The notes below the pieces were generated by a model. That model ran no database searches. It was not told where the DNA came from and saw only the letters and a list, made by a program, of their open reading frames with translations. This document shows, piece after piece, positions 51,992 to 60,602 of a stretch of DNA of 64,000 nt. How positions within the stretch are numbered: the stretch's first letter is position 1; the number at the start of each line of letters is the position of its first letter. Location: assembly GCA_034005165.1 (NCBI GenBank), contig JAVEVE010000008.1, forward strand, positions 1-64,000, in the 5' to 3' direction. The stretch comes from UBA1573 sp034005165 (GTDB taxonomy: Bacteria > Pseudomonadota > Alphaproteobacteria > Micavibrionales > Micavibrionaceae). Position numbers and translations under genes: made by a program.

Positions 51992-52396
51992 TTAGTCATC
52001 TTTCAAAGTCGTATCCTGTGCTTCGATAGCTTGTGCTAGTTCTGAGGCATCAAACAGGGCATCGAACGGATTGGGTTGGTTATTGGCTTTATAAACATAG
52101 GACATGACCTCGGCAACCGCCAAAAAGGCCTCGGAAGGAATAGGGCTTTCTAACTCGATCTTGGCGAGCATTTCTGCCAATGCAGCGTCCTCTCGGACTT
52201 TAACGCCATTTTCGAATGCCAGCTGCAAAATCTGCTCGGCAATTTTTCCCCGTCCGGCTGCCGCAATACGCGGAGTTAGGTCATTATCATCGCCGACTTG
52301 AAGAGCCACGGCGGTCTGGTTTTTTGGTTTTTTTGTTATATTTGAAGGGGTTATTCCATTTTCATAAATGTCAGTGGTGGGCGGTTCTTTTGGCAT
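51992..52396 (-). CDS. FlhB C-terminal-domain-like protein
   Basis: 134 aa. Residues about 40-110 (ALQVGDDNDLTPRIAAAGRGKIAEQILQLAFENGVKVREDAALAEML and IPSEAFLAVAEVMSYVYKAN) match the cytoplasmic C-terminal domain of FlhB without its membrane half or the NPTH cleavage site. Such stand-alone proteins are known in flagellar clusters. The ATG at 52396 is chosen because upstream sequence carries the flgB promoter; its start codon overlaps that promoter's TGGCAT. It precedes fliO. Confidence 0.82.
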   Translation of the reverse strand: MPKEPPTTDIYENGITPSNITKKPKNQTAVALQVGDDNDLTPRIAAAGRGKIAEQILQLAFENGVKVREDAALAEMLAKIELESPIPSEAFLAVAEVMSYVYKANNQPNPFDALFDASELAQAIEAQDTTLKDD

Positions 52397-52406
52397 GGTT
52401 CTCGCA
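52391..52406 (+). promoter_or_regulatory. Sigma-54 promoter of flgB-flgC-fliE
   Basis: TGGCATGGTTCTCGCA with exact -24/-12 spacing, about 50 bases upstream of flgB. Identical to the flgI promoter over 16 bases. Its -24 element coincides with the start codon of the divergent FlhB-C-like gene. Confidence 0.9.
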
Positions 52407-52456
52407 ACGACGTTAAAAGAATTATAGATCCATAAGTAAGCATAAGGGTAAGGATC

Positions 52457-52873
52457 ATGACAATTGAAAATATCGGCCTTTTTCAGGCTATGAACGCAAA
52501 AATGAGATATTTGGCCCAACGCCAGAACGTAATTTCCCAAAATGTCGCGAACGCCGACACTCCGGGTTATGTTTCTCAAGATCTGAATAAAGTGGATTTC
52601 TCCCGCATGGTCGAACGAGTAGGTTCTCAAAACAAAATGCATGTATCAATGGGGGTATCAAATCCTGGTCACCAATTGCCTGAAAATCAGGCCGCCAACC
52701 CGAAAGAAATCAAAAACAAAAAACCGTTTGAGGTCGCTCCGGACGGTAATGCGGTTATTCTTGAGGAGCAGATGGTTCGGTCTAGTGAAACGCAAATAGA
52801 TTATAGCCTGATGCTAAATTTATATCGCAATAATGTTGATATGATCAAAACAGCATTAGGATCAAATAAATAA
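52457..52873 (+). CDS. flgB: Flagellar proximal rod protein FlgB
   Basis: 138 aa. RQNVISQNVANADTPGYVSQDLNKVDF is the rod-protein N-terminal motif; the C terminus QIDYSLMLNLYRNNVDMIKTAL is the matching helix. First gene of flgB-flgC-fliE-fliQ-fliR. Confidence 0.95.
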   Translation: MTIENIGLFQAMNAKMRYLAQRQNVISQNVANADTPGYVSQDLNKVDFSRMVERVGSQNKMHVSMGVSNPGHQLPENQAANPKEIKNKKPFEVAPDGNAVILEEQMVRSSETQIDYSLMLNLYRNNVDMIKTALGSNK

Positions 52874-52891
52874 TAGGGAAGGGAGATAAAA

Positions 52892-53305
52892 ATGTCAGAT
52901 ATTATTAACACTATGAAAATCTCCGGCGCGGGTATGCGTGTTCAAAGTGAGCGCGTGCGCGTCATTGCTCAGAACATGGCAAACTCAGATACCGCCCCAA
53001 GCAAGCCAGGAGAGCTGCCTTATACACGCAAAACCATTACATTCAAAAACCAGATGGATCGCGAGATCGGAGAAAAACTTGTTCAGGTTGATAAAATCGA
53101 ACAGGATAAAGAAGCTGATTACGTTAAAAAATATATGCCAGGACACCCTGCTGCCGATGCTGATGGATATGTGATGATGCCTAATGTCTCGAGTCTGATC
53201 GAAATGATGGATATGCGCGAGGCGTCTAAATCCTATGAGGCAAACCTGAATATGTATACCCAAACACGGGACATGGCTGCAAAAACCATTGATATTTTGA
53301 GATAA
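52892..53305 (+). CDS. flgC: Flagellar proximal rod protein FlgC
   Basis: 137 aa with ISGAGMRVQSERVRVIAQNMANSDTAPSKPGELPYTRKTITF, the FlgC N terminus, and the C-terminal MDMREASKSYEANLNMYTQTRDMAAKTIDILR. GGGAG precedes the ATG. Follows flgB by 18 bases. Confidence 0.95.
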   Translation: MSDIINTMKISGAGMRVQSERVRVIAQNMANSDTAPSKPGELPYTRKTITFKNQMDREIGEKLVQVDKIEQDKEADYVKKYMPGHPAADADGYVMMPNVSSLIEMMDMREASKSYEANLNMYTQTRDMAAKTIDILR

Positions 53306-53364
53306 CAGTCACATTTTAATGTTTGATATGATAGAATGATAAGGGTTAGGAAAAGGATGGCAGA

Positions 53365-53691
53365 ATGGCAGATATGATTGCAAATCCGGCAGCAGCAGCT
53401 AGCGCTTATGCCAATATGGCGAGAACTGCGTCCGTGTCTGATGGTCTGGGCGGAGAGGTTTCTTCAGCTCCTCAAACATCCTTCGGGACTTTTCTTGAAA
53501 ACAGTGTACGAAACTCTATTGAAACCCTGAAGCAAGGGGAGCGAGCTTCTGCTGGCGGCATTACTGGAACTATGGACCCGTTAACCATTACACAGGCTAT
53601 TACAGACGCAAAGTTGACGTTGGAAACTGTCGCAGCTGTGCGTGATGCTGCCTTAGAGGCCTATAACAAAATCCAGAGTTCTGCGATTTAG
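53365..53691 (+). CDS. fliE: Flagellar hook-basal body protein FliE
   Basis: 108 aa. FGTFLENSVRNSIETLKQGERAS and the C-terminal MDPLTITQAITDAKLTLETVAAVRDAALEAYNKIQ match FliE, which links the MS ring to the rod. Follows flgC by about 60 bases. Confidence 0.93.
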   Translation: MADMIANPAAAASAYANMARTASVSDGLGGEVSSAPQTSFGTFLENSVRNSIETLKQGERASAGGITGTMDPLTITQAITDAKLTLETVAAVRDAALEAYNKIQSSAI

Positions 53692-53758
53692 CTTTATATT
53701 CTCTTTTGGCATAAAATTCAGGTTTGCCACGCCTGAGAATCGCGCCTAGAATACATCC

Positions 53759-54025
53759 ATGAACGAAGAAGAAGTCATTGAACTGGTCCGCGAGTCCATT
53801 ATGCTCAGTATTGAACTGAGTGCACCTGTTATGCTCGTTGGTCTGGTCGTTGGGACCGCAATTGCATTGGTGCAAGCCTTGACGCAAATTCAGGAAGTAA
53901 CTTTGGTGTTTGTGCCTAAAATTTTGGCAATTTTTCTTGCAATTTTTATCGGTCTGCCGATGATGACCGTGACGTTGATTGAATTCATGAATGTTATTGC
54001 TGACAGGATTGTCGCTATAAAATAG
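53759..54025 (+). CDS. fliQ: Flagellar biosynthetic protein FliQ
   Basis: 88 aa, two membrane helices (about 15-40 and 52-77): SIELSAPVMLVGLVVGTAIALVQALTQIQE and TLVFVPKILAIFLAIFIGLPMM. Export-gate subunit. No strong SD; ATG chosen from homologous start. Confidence 0.95.
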   Translation: MNEEEVIELVRESIMLSIELSAPVMLVGLVVGTAIALVQALTQIQEVTLVFVPKILAIFLAIFIGLPMMTVTLIEFMNVIADRIVAIK

Positions 54026-54046
54026 AAAGGCCGTAGACGGAACATT

Positions 54047-54823
54047 ATGGCCGAAGGGGATCTCCAAACATTTCTGACAACAGGTGTTCTTGCCTTTATG
54101 CTGACATTTGTCCGCTTGGGAACTGTTTTGTTGCTTATGCCCGGAATAGGAAATGCCTATGTACCCGGGAATGTGAAGTTGAATTTTGCCCTGGCATTTT
54201 CTTTTGTTCTGTTCCCATTGCTGCAATCAAAGATACCGATGCCGCTTCCGGGGACATTTGTCCTATTCACAATAATTATCATGGAATTTCTTGTGGGGAT
54301 GTTCATTGGGACCATTACACGCGTTCTGCTGTCTGCTTTAGATATAGCCGGCATGATTATTTCAACCCAGTCATCTCTGGCCAACGCCCAGATTTTTAAC
54401 CCTGCTTTTGCGTCACAAGGCTCAATCATGGGGGGATTTATTACGCTAGCAGGAACATTACTGATTTTTGTAACTGATCTGCATCAGTTGATTATTTCTG
54501 CAATGATCAATTCCTACGAAATTTTTCCCGTAGGAAAAGTTCCGGACATTTCGTCCATGGCGACGCTATTGGTGCGGGAGGTTTCATATGCCTTTCTTGT
54601 CGCTATCCAGATGACAGCCCCTTATTTCGTGGTGATCCTGTTGCTTTATATCTGCATGGGGATCATGTCCAAATTGATGCCGCAAGTACAGGTTTTCATG
54701 ATTGCTGTGCCGGTTCAAATCTGGATTGCGCTAGTGCTGTTTGCATTAACCGCATCAACTATGATGTATGCGTGGCTCACATGGTTTGCTAACGGTATGT
54801 CGATTTTTCTACCACAAAGCTAA
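54047..54823 (+). CDS. fliR: Flagellar biosynthetic protein FliR
   Basis: 258 aa, six membrane helices. MLTFVRLGTVLLLMPGIGNAYVPGNVKLNFALAFSFVLFPLL and ISTQSSLANAQIFNPAFASQGSIMGGF are FliR blocks. It ends the operon; full-length flhB, the usual next gene, is absent. Starts 21 bases after fliQ. Confidence 0.95.
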   Translation: MAEGDLQTFLTTGVLAFMLTFVRLGTVLLLMPGIGNAYVPGNVKLNFALAFSFVLFPLLQSKIPMPLPGTFVLFTIIIMEFLVGMFIGTITRVLLSALDIAGMIISTQSSLANAQIFNPAFASQGSIMGGFITLAGTLLIFVTDLHQLIISAMINSYEIFPVGKVPDISSMATLLVREVSYAFLVAIQMTAPYFVVILLLYICMGIMSKLMPQVQVFMIAVPVQIWIALVLFALTASTMMYAWLTWFANGMSIFLPQS

Positions 54824-54848
54824 CTCGCGCAGATTTTTACATATTTTT

Positions 54849-55766
54849 TTATTTCTTGGTTATCTCGAAGCCACTGAAGAACTTTATGGTATCACCTTGG
54901 ATCTGCTGCCACCGGGGTAAATCGGAATAAGGCATTGTCAGAAAATAGGTCTGACCTTTCCCGTCTTCAAAAATTTGACGGCACAGAAATCCTTTCGGAA
55001 AATAGATTTTTTGAGCTTCTTGTTGGTCAGGGAATTTATCTCCGCAAACTTCCCGCGCCGCCATCAACTTTTTCGCGTCATTCAGCTGGTTCTGTGCTTT
55101 AAGCTTATCAACAAGAGAAATACAAAACTGCGAGGTTGGGGCAACACTTGGTGATGAACAGTCCATAACAGTTTTTCTGGAATCAGTGTTGCCAATATAA
55201 ATGATCTTAATTGGTGATGAATGTGTAGACTTCAGGTCGAGAGGATCGGTCGTGCTATAATATTTCAGGCCATTCTGGTCTCCGGATGGATAGTATTTTA
55301 CACCGCTTTTCTTCATGCTTTGGGAAACTTCATCAAAATTCAGAGTGCGTCCTGCCACAGTGAGAGTGCGTCTTCGCCCGTCCTCAGTGACTTTATCAAT
55401 GGGGTCATTCTTGCTAAACATGTGGGCAACGGCGGAGGTAAAACCCGGATAAACAAAATCCACAACCAGCATGGAGGCAGGGGGAAGTGTTACAGTATCT
55501 TCTACATGATCATAGGGGAGAATATAGGCTTTCGGGATTTCAAATTTTCGGGAGCTACCCGAAAAAGTCACAATGGCTTTTTTCGAATAAAGCTTACCTG
55601 ATTGAATGTCAGCCAAAGATGCAATCCCTAGATTGGTAAGGAGCTTCTGAAATGTCTTGAGCTGTTCCGGTGGCAGCGGCGAATCTGATGCTTGAGCAGG
55701 TGGCGCCATGACAAGAAGTGCTGCCGCAATAAGAGGAATGTGCTTAACATGTAAAGAAAAAAACAT
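54849..55766 (-). CDS. Hypothetical exported protein, 305 aa
   Basis: I do not recognise this protein. ATG at 55766 has AGGAG at spacing 6. Signal peptide MFFSLHVKHIPLIAAALLVM then APPAQA, with AxA cleavage before SDSPLPPEQ. The mature part is a mixed protein with four Cys in the C-terminal half (VMDCSSPSV, QFCISLVDK, REVCGDKF, FLCRQIFED), suggesting disulfides in the periplasm. Convergent with fliR. The longer ORF upstream start (55865) is not used. Confidence 0.7.
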   Translation of the reverse strand: MFFSLHVKHIPLIAAALLVMAPPAQASDSPLPPEQLKTFQKLLTNLGIASLADIQSGKLYSKKAIVTFSGSSRKFEIPKAYILPYDHVEDTVTLPPASMLVVDFVYPGFTSAVAHMFSKNDPIDKVTEDGRRRTLTVAGRTLNFDEVSQSMKKSGVKYYPSGDQNGLKYYSTTDPLDLKSTHSSPIKIIYIGNTDSRKTVMDCSSPSVAPTSQFCISLVDKLKAQNQLNDAKKLMAAREVCGDKFPDQQEAQKIYFPKGFLCRQIFEDGKGQTYFLTMPYSDLPRWQQIQGDTIKFFSGFEITKK

Positions 55767-55849
55767 AGTAACTCCTAAAGTTAAAGTCATATAATAAAAT
55801 TGTATAGGATTTTGGATACAGAAACAGTTTTTTCTAAAGATGTTTGGTG

Positions 55850-55876
55850 CAAAAAACCGCCACAAACGGGCGGTTT
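55850..55876 (-). terminator. Intrinsic terminator of rpsU
   Basis: AAACCGCC (55854-55861) pairs with GGCGGTTT (55869-55876); on the minus strand it is followed by T6. About 30 bases after the rpsU stop. Confidence 0.85.
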
Positions 55877-55905
55877 AAAATATTTAGACGTTACAGATCA
55901 AAAGC

Positions 55906-56112
55906 CTAGAAGCCTTGACGCTCTTTACGCTTACGATCCAGCTTACGCCAACGACGAACGGACTCGGCCTTTTCGCGTTTCTTCTTCTCGGAAGGTTTTT
56001 CGAAGTCACGACGCATTTTCATTTCACGGAAAATACCTTCGCGCTGCATTTTCTTTTTCAATACACGCAGAGCTTGCTCAACGTTATTGTCACGAACTGA
56101 TACAGTTACCAA
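55906..56112 (-). CDS. rpsU: 30S ribosomal protein S21
   Basis: 68 aa, MVTVSVRDNNVEQALRVLKKKMQREGIFREMKMRRDFEKPSEKKKR, the S21 pattern. Basic C terminus. A housekeeping gene embedded in the flagellar region, with its own terminator and AAAGGGG before the start. Confidence 0.97.
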   Translation of the reverse strand: MVTVSVRDNNVEQALRVLKKKMQREGIFREMKMRRDFEKPSEKKKREKAESVRRWRKLDRKRKERQGF

Positions 56113-56204
56113 CTAAAATCACCCCTTTCCAGTATAGAATAGGCGGACTTTGTATCATGTTGGGGATGTATTGCAAGTAAAAAAGACAGAAAAACCCACA
56201 AAAA

Positions 56205-58316
56205 TCAGGCGTTCAATGTTGAAAGCTCAAGTTCGTCTCCGAAATCAACCCATTGATCGGCTCGAAACTGGAAGCTTAAGTCTCCAACCAACTGTGACTT
56301 CTCGACCGCACCAGCGTAAATCTGCTTCATACGGGCCTGCATGGGGGGGCTTAACGGCGTGCGGGTACGCATCACAAGATCCAGGCGTGCCGATGTCTCG
56401 GCAGGCTGCAAAAAACCGTCAATCTGGACATCTCCCATACGGGACAAGTTGAGATCAAAAAGGAAGCGCATGCGGCGCCGTTTGCGCTCCTCTTCATCTT
56501 TAGAGTTTTGTTCCATTTCTTTGTAATATAAAGGGATTTTGTGAATGTTTTGATCCCATGTAAAGGGGATGTAGACCCCACGCCAGTCGCCTGCCATAGG
56601 TGCGGTTTCTCCGCGGTTTGCCCGACCGATATCTCCACTCAAAGCATCAAGTAAAGACTTTCCGCGTGATGATTGACGCAGCAGGTCAAGTGCATTTGAT
56701 GGCATGAAGCTCTCGACATCTCCACCTCGAAACAGGCTGAGGAGAAGAGTTGCAAGGGCTCCTAGATTCGCCGGGTGGGCTGGGGATGGGAGCATATTGC
56801 TTAAAGCCTGAGATGCCGAGGCCCCTGCCAATCCGGACGCAGAACTATTGGCTCCCTGAAGTCGTAGAAAATCGAGAATATCTTGCAGGCTGGTCCAGAT
56901 GGGGTTTTTGGCAGATCCTGCCGGCATATCAAGCGGCTGAACTGATAAAAACAGACGAGTTGATGAATCGGGGGGTACGTCTTGGGAAGAGATGGCTGTG
57001 AACAGATTAGATGCTTGAAATTGCATAATATAATATTGTGGAGCGGCTTTGTCTGAAGTCAGCAGGCCCAAAATTGGAAGATTTTGGCCCGTCATGCCAA
57101 CCAGTTGTCCGACAGTTGTCAGTGAATTGGTGCTGGGGCCTGCCGCTGCATTGTTGAGGCCGGAAGATGCGGGTTGGATCGTCACTAAAATTTGCCCGCT
57201 ATTGGGGAGGGCATTATTTTCTGCCGGCTTTGGCGGTAAATATCCAATTGCGCTCGCTGAGGCGTGTACAGGAAGTGAGGGGCTATTGCCTGTCAGGAGG
57301 GGGGATGGAGGGAATGTTCCGCCAAGCACAGGCTTGGGGGATCCGGTATGTGCGGACGGCAAAAAGCTATCGCCTGCTGTTGCGGGGGTGGCTGAATTCG
57401 AAAAAATATGTGTCGCAAGTATTTGTGCATCCAATGGTGTGGATGGGGGAAAAAATCCTGAAAGGTTTGTTGGGTTTGATGCGCCAGTCTGGGCATGACC
57501 AATAAATGAATTATTAGTGAATCCAGATAATTGGATAATATTTCTAATGTTTTGAATTAGTAATTTTGATGCGTCATCTGATGCGCCAATTAAGCTGGTC
57601 GGGAGAGCAATTTGAGAAAGTAGCATTGCAATACCGGATCTAAGTGCTCCGTTTTGAGTGTCATTAGCTTGCTGATAGAACTCGACCAAGCCAGATAAGA
57701 TTTGGTTTAAAGGGATTGTCGTAGATAACGGGCCTGTAGTTAATCCGTTGAGGGATGAAGCTGAAATCGGTGTTAATCTGACATATTGACCTATCTCGAG
57801 ATTGCCCTTTGCAATTGGTGTGGCAGGATGCGATTCTTCCAAAGATCGTATGAGGGTGTCCGATTTTGAGGAAATCACATTTTCCAGTGTGCGTGGATCA
57901 ATATGAGGGGAGCGGTCTAGCCTTGTCGGGGGTTCTGGATGGGATTCCGCGCCAGGAGCTTGGGCAAGTGTGTGTAGGGAGTGTTGAGCTTGGCTTGTCG
58001 ACGTCTGTGATGTGTTATCTGAGCGTATGCTGGCATTCTGGGGGGGGCGTCCAGCAGGAACGTCTATTTCTATTCTCATGCCCTTAGGAAGTGACTGGCG
58101 ATCCCTTAAGACAAGCTCGACAAGTCCGCGTTCTGTTTCAACCAATACGCTTCCACGATCAGTTTGGCCTGTCACCTCTCCGCGAAGGCGGACAGGTGAG
58201 CTATTGTTTTCCAGATTTGAGGGAACATGTATAAGTTTAACCGCAACGGCTTGAATGGCAGCTCTAGCGCTCTGCGTTGCCAGAACGGGAGGTAAAATGG
58301 GCGGACCGGATGACAT
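56205..58316 (-). CDS. Second FliK-like large protein, 703 aa
   Basis: A 703-aa protein with a beta-type N-terminal domain (residues about 20-95, ESARAAIQAVAVKLIHVPSN region and GSVLVETERGLVELVLRD), a long Ser/Pro/Gly-rich low-complexity middle and a C-terminal domain (about 590-700): RFLFDLNLSRMGDVQIDGFLQPAETSARLDLVMRT resembles the FliK C-terminal pattern. It lacks a signal peptide. Probably a flagellar hook-length-type or c-di-GMP-unrelated secreted ruler; the canonical fliK is at 29907. The TATAAT at 58323-58328 is so close to the ATG that the transcript may be leaderless. Confidence 0.6.
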   Translation of the reverse strand: MSSGPPILPPVLATQSARAAIQAVAVKLIHVPSNLENNSSPVRLRGEVTGQTDRGSVLVETERGLVELVLRDRQSLPKGMRIEIDVPAGRPPQNASIRSDNTSQTSTSQAQHSLHTLAQAPGAESHPEPPTRLDRSPHIDPRTLENVISSKSDTLIRSLEESHPATPIAKGNLEIGQYVRLTPISASSLNGLTTGPLSTTIPLNQILSGLVEFYQQANDTQNGALRSGIAMLLSQIALPTSLIGASDDASKLLIQNIRNIIQLSGFTNNSFIGHAQTGASNPTNLSGFFPPSTPLDAQILATHIFSNSATPATAGDSFLPSAHTGSPKPVLGGTFPPSPLLTGNSPSLPVHASASAIGYLPPKPAENNALPNSGQILVTIQPASSGLNNAAAGPSTNSLTTVGQLVGMTGQNLPILGLLTSDKAAPQYYIMQFQASNLFTAISSQDVPPDSSTRLFLSVQPLDMPAGSAKNPIWTSLQDILDFLRLQGANSSASGLAGASASQALSNMLPSPAHPANLGALATLLLSLFRGGDVESFMPSNALDLLRQSSRGKSLLDALSGDIGRANRGETAPMAGDWRGVYIPFTWDQNIHKIPLYYKEMEQNSKDEEERKRRRMRFLFDLNLSRMGDVQIDGFLQPAETSARLDLVMRTRTPLSPPMQARMKQIYAGAVEKSQLVGDLSFQFRADQWVDFGDELELSTLNA

Positions 58317-58331
58317 ACATCCATTATAACA

Positions 58332-58378
58332 GAAAAGCTCCGAATGGCTAAGGCATAACTGGCCTACGATCCGGAGCT
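58332..58378 (-). terminator. Probable terminator of flhF-flhG
   Basis: AGCTCCG (58336-58342) pairs with CGGAGCT (58372-58378), and TTTTCTG follows on the minus strand. Internal loop GGC/GCC strengthens it. It lies 35 bases after the flhG stop. Confidence 0.6.
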
Positions 58379-58412
58379 GTTTCGAATTATTCCGTTATTT
58401 GGTAAAGGAAAT

Positions 58413-59273
58413 TTAGCCGCGTCCTGCTTTCAGAAGGGTTTTTGCCTCTTCAACCATCTCTTTATAGGCATATTGGGCGATCTTTTCGATGTCACCTGCT
58501 GCATCGCAGTTCGGAGAACGGGTCAGCAATGGGGTTTGGTGACGAATTGTTTCTTTGACTTTCGGATCCTGACGAACCATTCCTGCCAAAGGAGGGGAGA
58601 GGCGTAAGAAGTTTTCGCACGCTTTTAGAAGGGTTTTATATGTTTTTTCACCTTCGGTTTTGCTGCTGGCCATGTTAACCACAACGGAAACATTCTTGGA
58701 CATACCTGCCGCCGAACCCAATTTTATAAAAGCATATGCATCTGTCAGAGATGTCGGCTCGTCGGTGGAAACCAGCAGGGTACGTGTCGCGCAGGCAGAG
58801 AACATGCGCACAGTACGGTCAACGCCGGCACCAAGGTCAATGATGACTACATCATAGTCGTCAGCCAATTCGATGAGCTGGTCGCGAAGCATGGCAAGTC
58901 GTTGGCTTGGCAGGGCAGAGAGGGATGCTTGGCCCGAGCGTCCTGCAATAATGTCAAATCCGCCATCTTCATAACGCTGAACGACCTTATCCAAAGAGAG
59001 GCGCCCGCGGATCACATCGTTCAAGTCGCGCTTGGGCATTAGCCCCAATTGTACATCAACGTTGGCCAATCCCAAATCACCATCAAACAACAGGACTTTC
59101 TTGCCCATGCGGCTGAGTGCGTGGGTGAGGGAGATAGAGAAGAATGTTTTCCCGACGCCACCTTTTCCTGATGCAACGGCAAGGATATTCTTTCCGCGCG
59201 GAAAAGATGATCCTGACGTGTCGGTTGAAGAGATTGATTGTGCGATCTTGGTATCTGTAGCCATTATCGTCAT
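58413..59273 (-). CDS. flhG: MinD-like ATPase FlhG (FleN)
   Basis: Numerical control of polar flagella. 286 aa with the deviant Walker A ASGKGGVGKT (residues 34-43), LLFDGDLGLANVDVQLGLMPKRDL, and DVVIIDLGAG (Walker B). The C-terminal amphipathic helix (YAYKEMVEEAKTLLKAGRG) would attach to the membrane. The ATG overlaps the flhF stop by 4 bases. M4 is an alternative start. Confidence 0.93.
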   Translation of the reverse strand: MTIMATDTKIAQSISSTDTSGSSFPRGKNILAVASGKGGVGKTFFSISLTHALSRMGKKVLLFDGDLGLANVDVQLGLMPKRDLNDVIRGRLSLDKVVQRYEDGGFDIIAGRSGQASLSALPSQRLAMLRDQLIELADDYDVVIIDLGAGVDRTVRMFSACATRTLLVSTDEPTSLTDAYAFIKLGSAAGMSKNVSVVVNMASSKTEGEKTYKTLLKACENFLRLSPPLAGMVRQDPKVKETIRHQTPLLTRSPNCDAAGDIEKIAQYAYKEMVEEAKTLLKAGRG

Positions 59274-60364
59274 CCTGTCGTTTTGTGGCGTGAATGTGAG
59301 GAAGTAGAGGTTTTAGAATTTTGTTCTGCGCGAGCTGACGTTTGATCTGCTCCGGCAGGAAAGAAAAAGGATGCAAGTTTGCGTGGAGATAGAGGTTCTA
59401 GCCCATCAGCAACACTGGTTCTCGCGCTATAGTCGGCAAATGATAGTCCGCCTTGCTGGGCGGCGCAGAGCAACCCTCCAAGGCGTCGCGCGATATCAAG
59501 TCGTGTCGCCACCATGCGTTTAACACCGAGTGCGGAAAAGATGCGCGCCATTTCTCCGGTTTCTATAGCGTCACCTGCAGCGGCAATAGTCAGGACTGGT
59601 TCAATGTCACCAACAGCTATGAGGCGCGCCAAAGCTGTCATATCACTGGTCGCAAATGGATTGATACCGGGCGTATCAATTAAAATTTGGTCCATATGAT
59701 GCAAAGAAGCAATCTGACGCTTCAAGTCATCCGCAGTGCGCGCAGTCTTGAGTTCGATGTTAAGGAGTTTTGTAAATGCTTGAAGTTGTTCTATGGCACC
59801 TGCGCGAACTACATCTGTGGTAATTACTGCAACTTTGAGGTCGTCAAGAACCGCACGAGCGGCTTGCTTGGCAACGACAAGGGTTTTGCCGGCGCCGGGG
59901 GGGCCTACAAACATCAATGCTTTTTTATAAGGAACGCTTGGAAGTGGAGTGTATGTGAATAAAGAATCGAGAGCGCCAACAAAAGCAATCGATGGCTCAT
60001 CAACACTGAGGAGCTCTGCACAGTTTACAATTTGATCCAAAACTTCTTCAGGGACCCCGTGTGAAAGCATGACATCAATAATTGTTTCAGCCAAGCTATC
60101 GTTTTCATCAATCTCATCATCATATTGAAGCCAGCCATCTTCATCGGCGGCACTACCGTGGAGCTCTTGCCCCAATTCAAATGCGATTGCCCGTGCCCGC
60201 GCTGTGGCGACGGGGAGGTCATCCTCGATTGCAGCAGTTACACGCACCGATTTTCCGCCATTCTCTTCACGAGTGGCGATGATGATGGCGTCCTCTCCAA
60301 GAGCTTCGCGCACTAACTGCATTGCTTCGGTCATTGTTTTTGCATAAAACGACTTGAGTCGCAT
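59270..60364 (-). CDS. flhF: Signal-recognition-type GTPase FlhF
   Basis: Sets polar flagellar placement. 364 aa: N-terminal B region MRLKSFYAKTMTEAMQLVREALGEDAIII, linker, then the SRP GTPase G domain with P-loop GPPGAGKT (154-161), VITTDVVRAGAIEQLQ, and ILIDTPGINPF (G3). The C-terminal tail (about 330-364) is Ser/Gln-rich. It heads flhF-flhG. Confidence 0.95.
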   Translation of the reverse strand: MRLKSFYAKTMTEAMQLVREALGEDAIIIATREENGGKSVRVTAAIEDDLPVATARARAIAFELGQELHGSAADEDGWLQYDDEIDENDSLAETIIDVMLSHGVPEEVLDQIVNCAELLSVDEPSIAFVGALDSLFTYTPLPSVPYKKALMFVGPPGAGKTLVVAKQAARAVLDDLKVAVITTDVVRAGAIEQLQAFTKLLNIELKTARTADDLKRQIASLHHMDQILIDTPGINPFATSDMTALARLIAVGDIEPVLTIAAAGDAIETGEMARIFSALGVKRMVATRLDIARRLGGLLCAAQQGGLSFADYSARTSVADGLEPLSPRKLASFFFPAGADQTSARAEQNSKTSTSSHSRHKTTG

Positions 60365-60392
60365 AGGTGGGATTCCAGACTGATTCGCTTAT

Positions 60393-60421
60393 AGTATAGT
60401 CAATCTGCCGATTCCTGACCA
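60393..60421 (-). promoter_or_regulatory. Candidate promoter of flhF-flhG
   Basis: On the minus strand TGGTCA (60416-60421), a 17-base spacer and TATACT (60393-60398), about 30 bases upstream of the flhF ATG. The -10 is good; the -35 is poor. Confidence 0.4.
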
Positions 60422-60544
60422 GCACAATATCAAACAAATATAAAAGGGAGCACTCTATCTAAACATAAAAAAGTTAATGGAGTGTTAATAAAATTTTATA
60501 AGAGTGTGGATATGGTCAATGGCTTTAAATGAATTTGCATAATG

Positions 60545-60578
60545 AAAAAACGCAAAGGGGATACCACTTGCGTTTTTT
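60545..60578. terminator. Terminator downstream of the chemoreceptor gene
   Basis: AAAAAACGCAA (60545-60555) pairs with TTGCGTTTTTT (60568-60578), loop of 12. Both flanks carry A/T runs, so it may act in both directions. About 25 bases after the MCP stop. Confidence 0.85.
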
Positions 60579-60602
60579 TCTTTTATAAAGGTGCGAGAAT
60601 GT

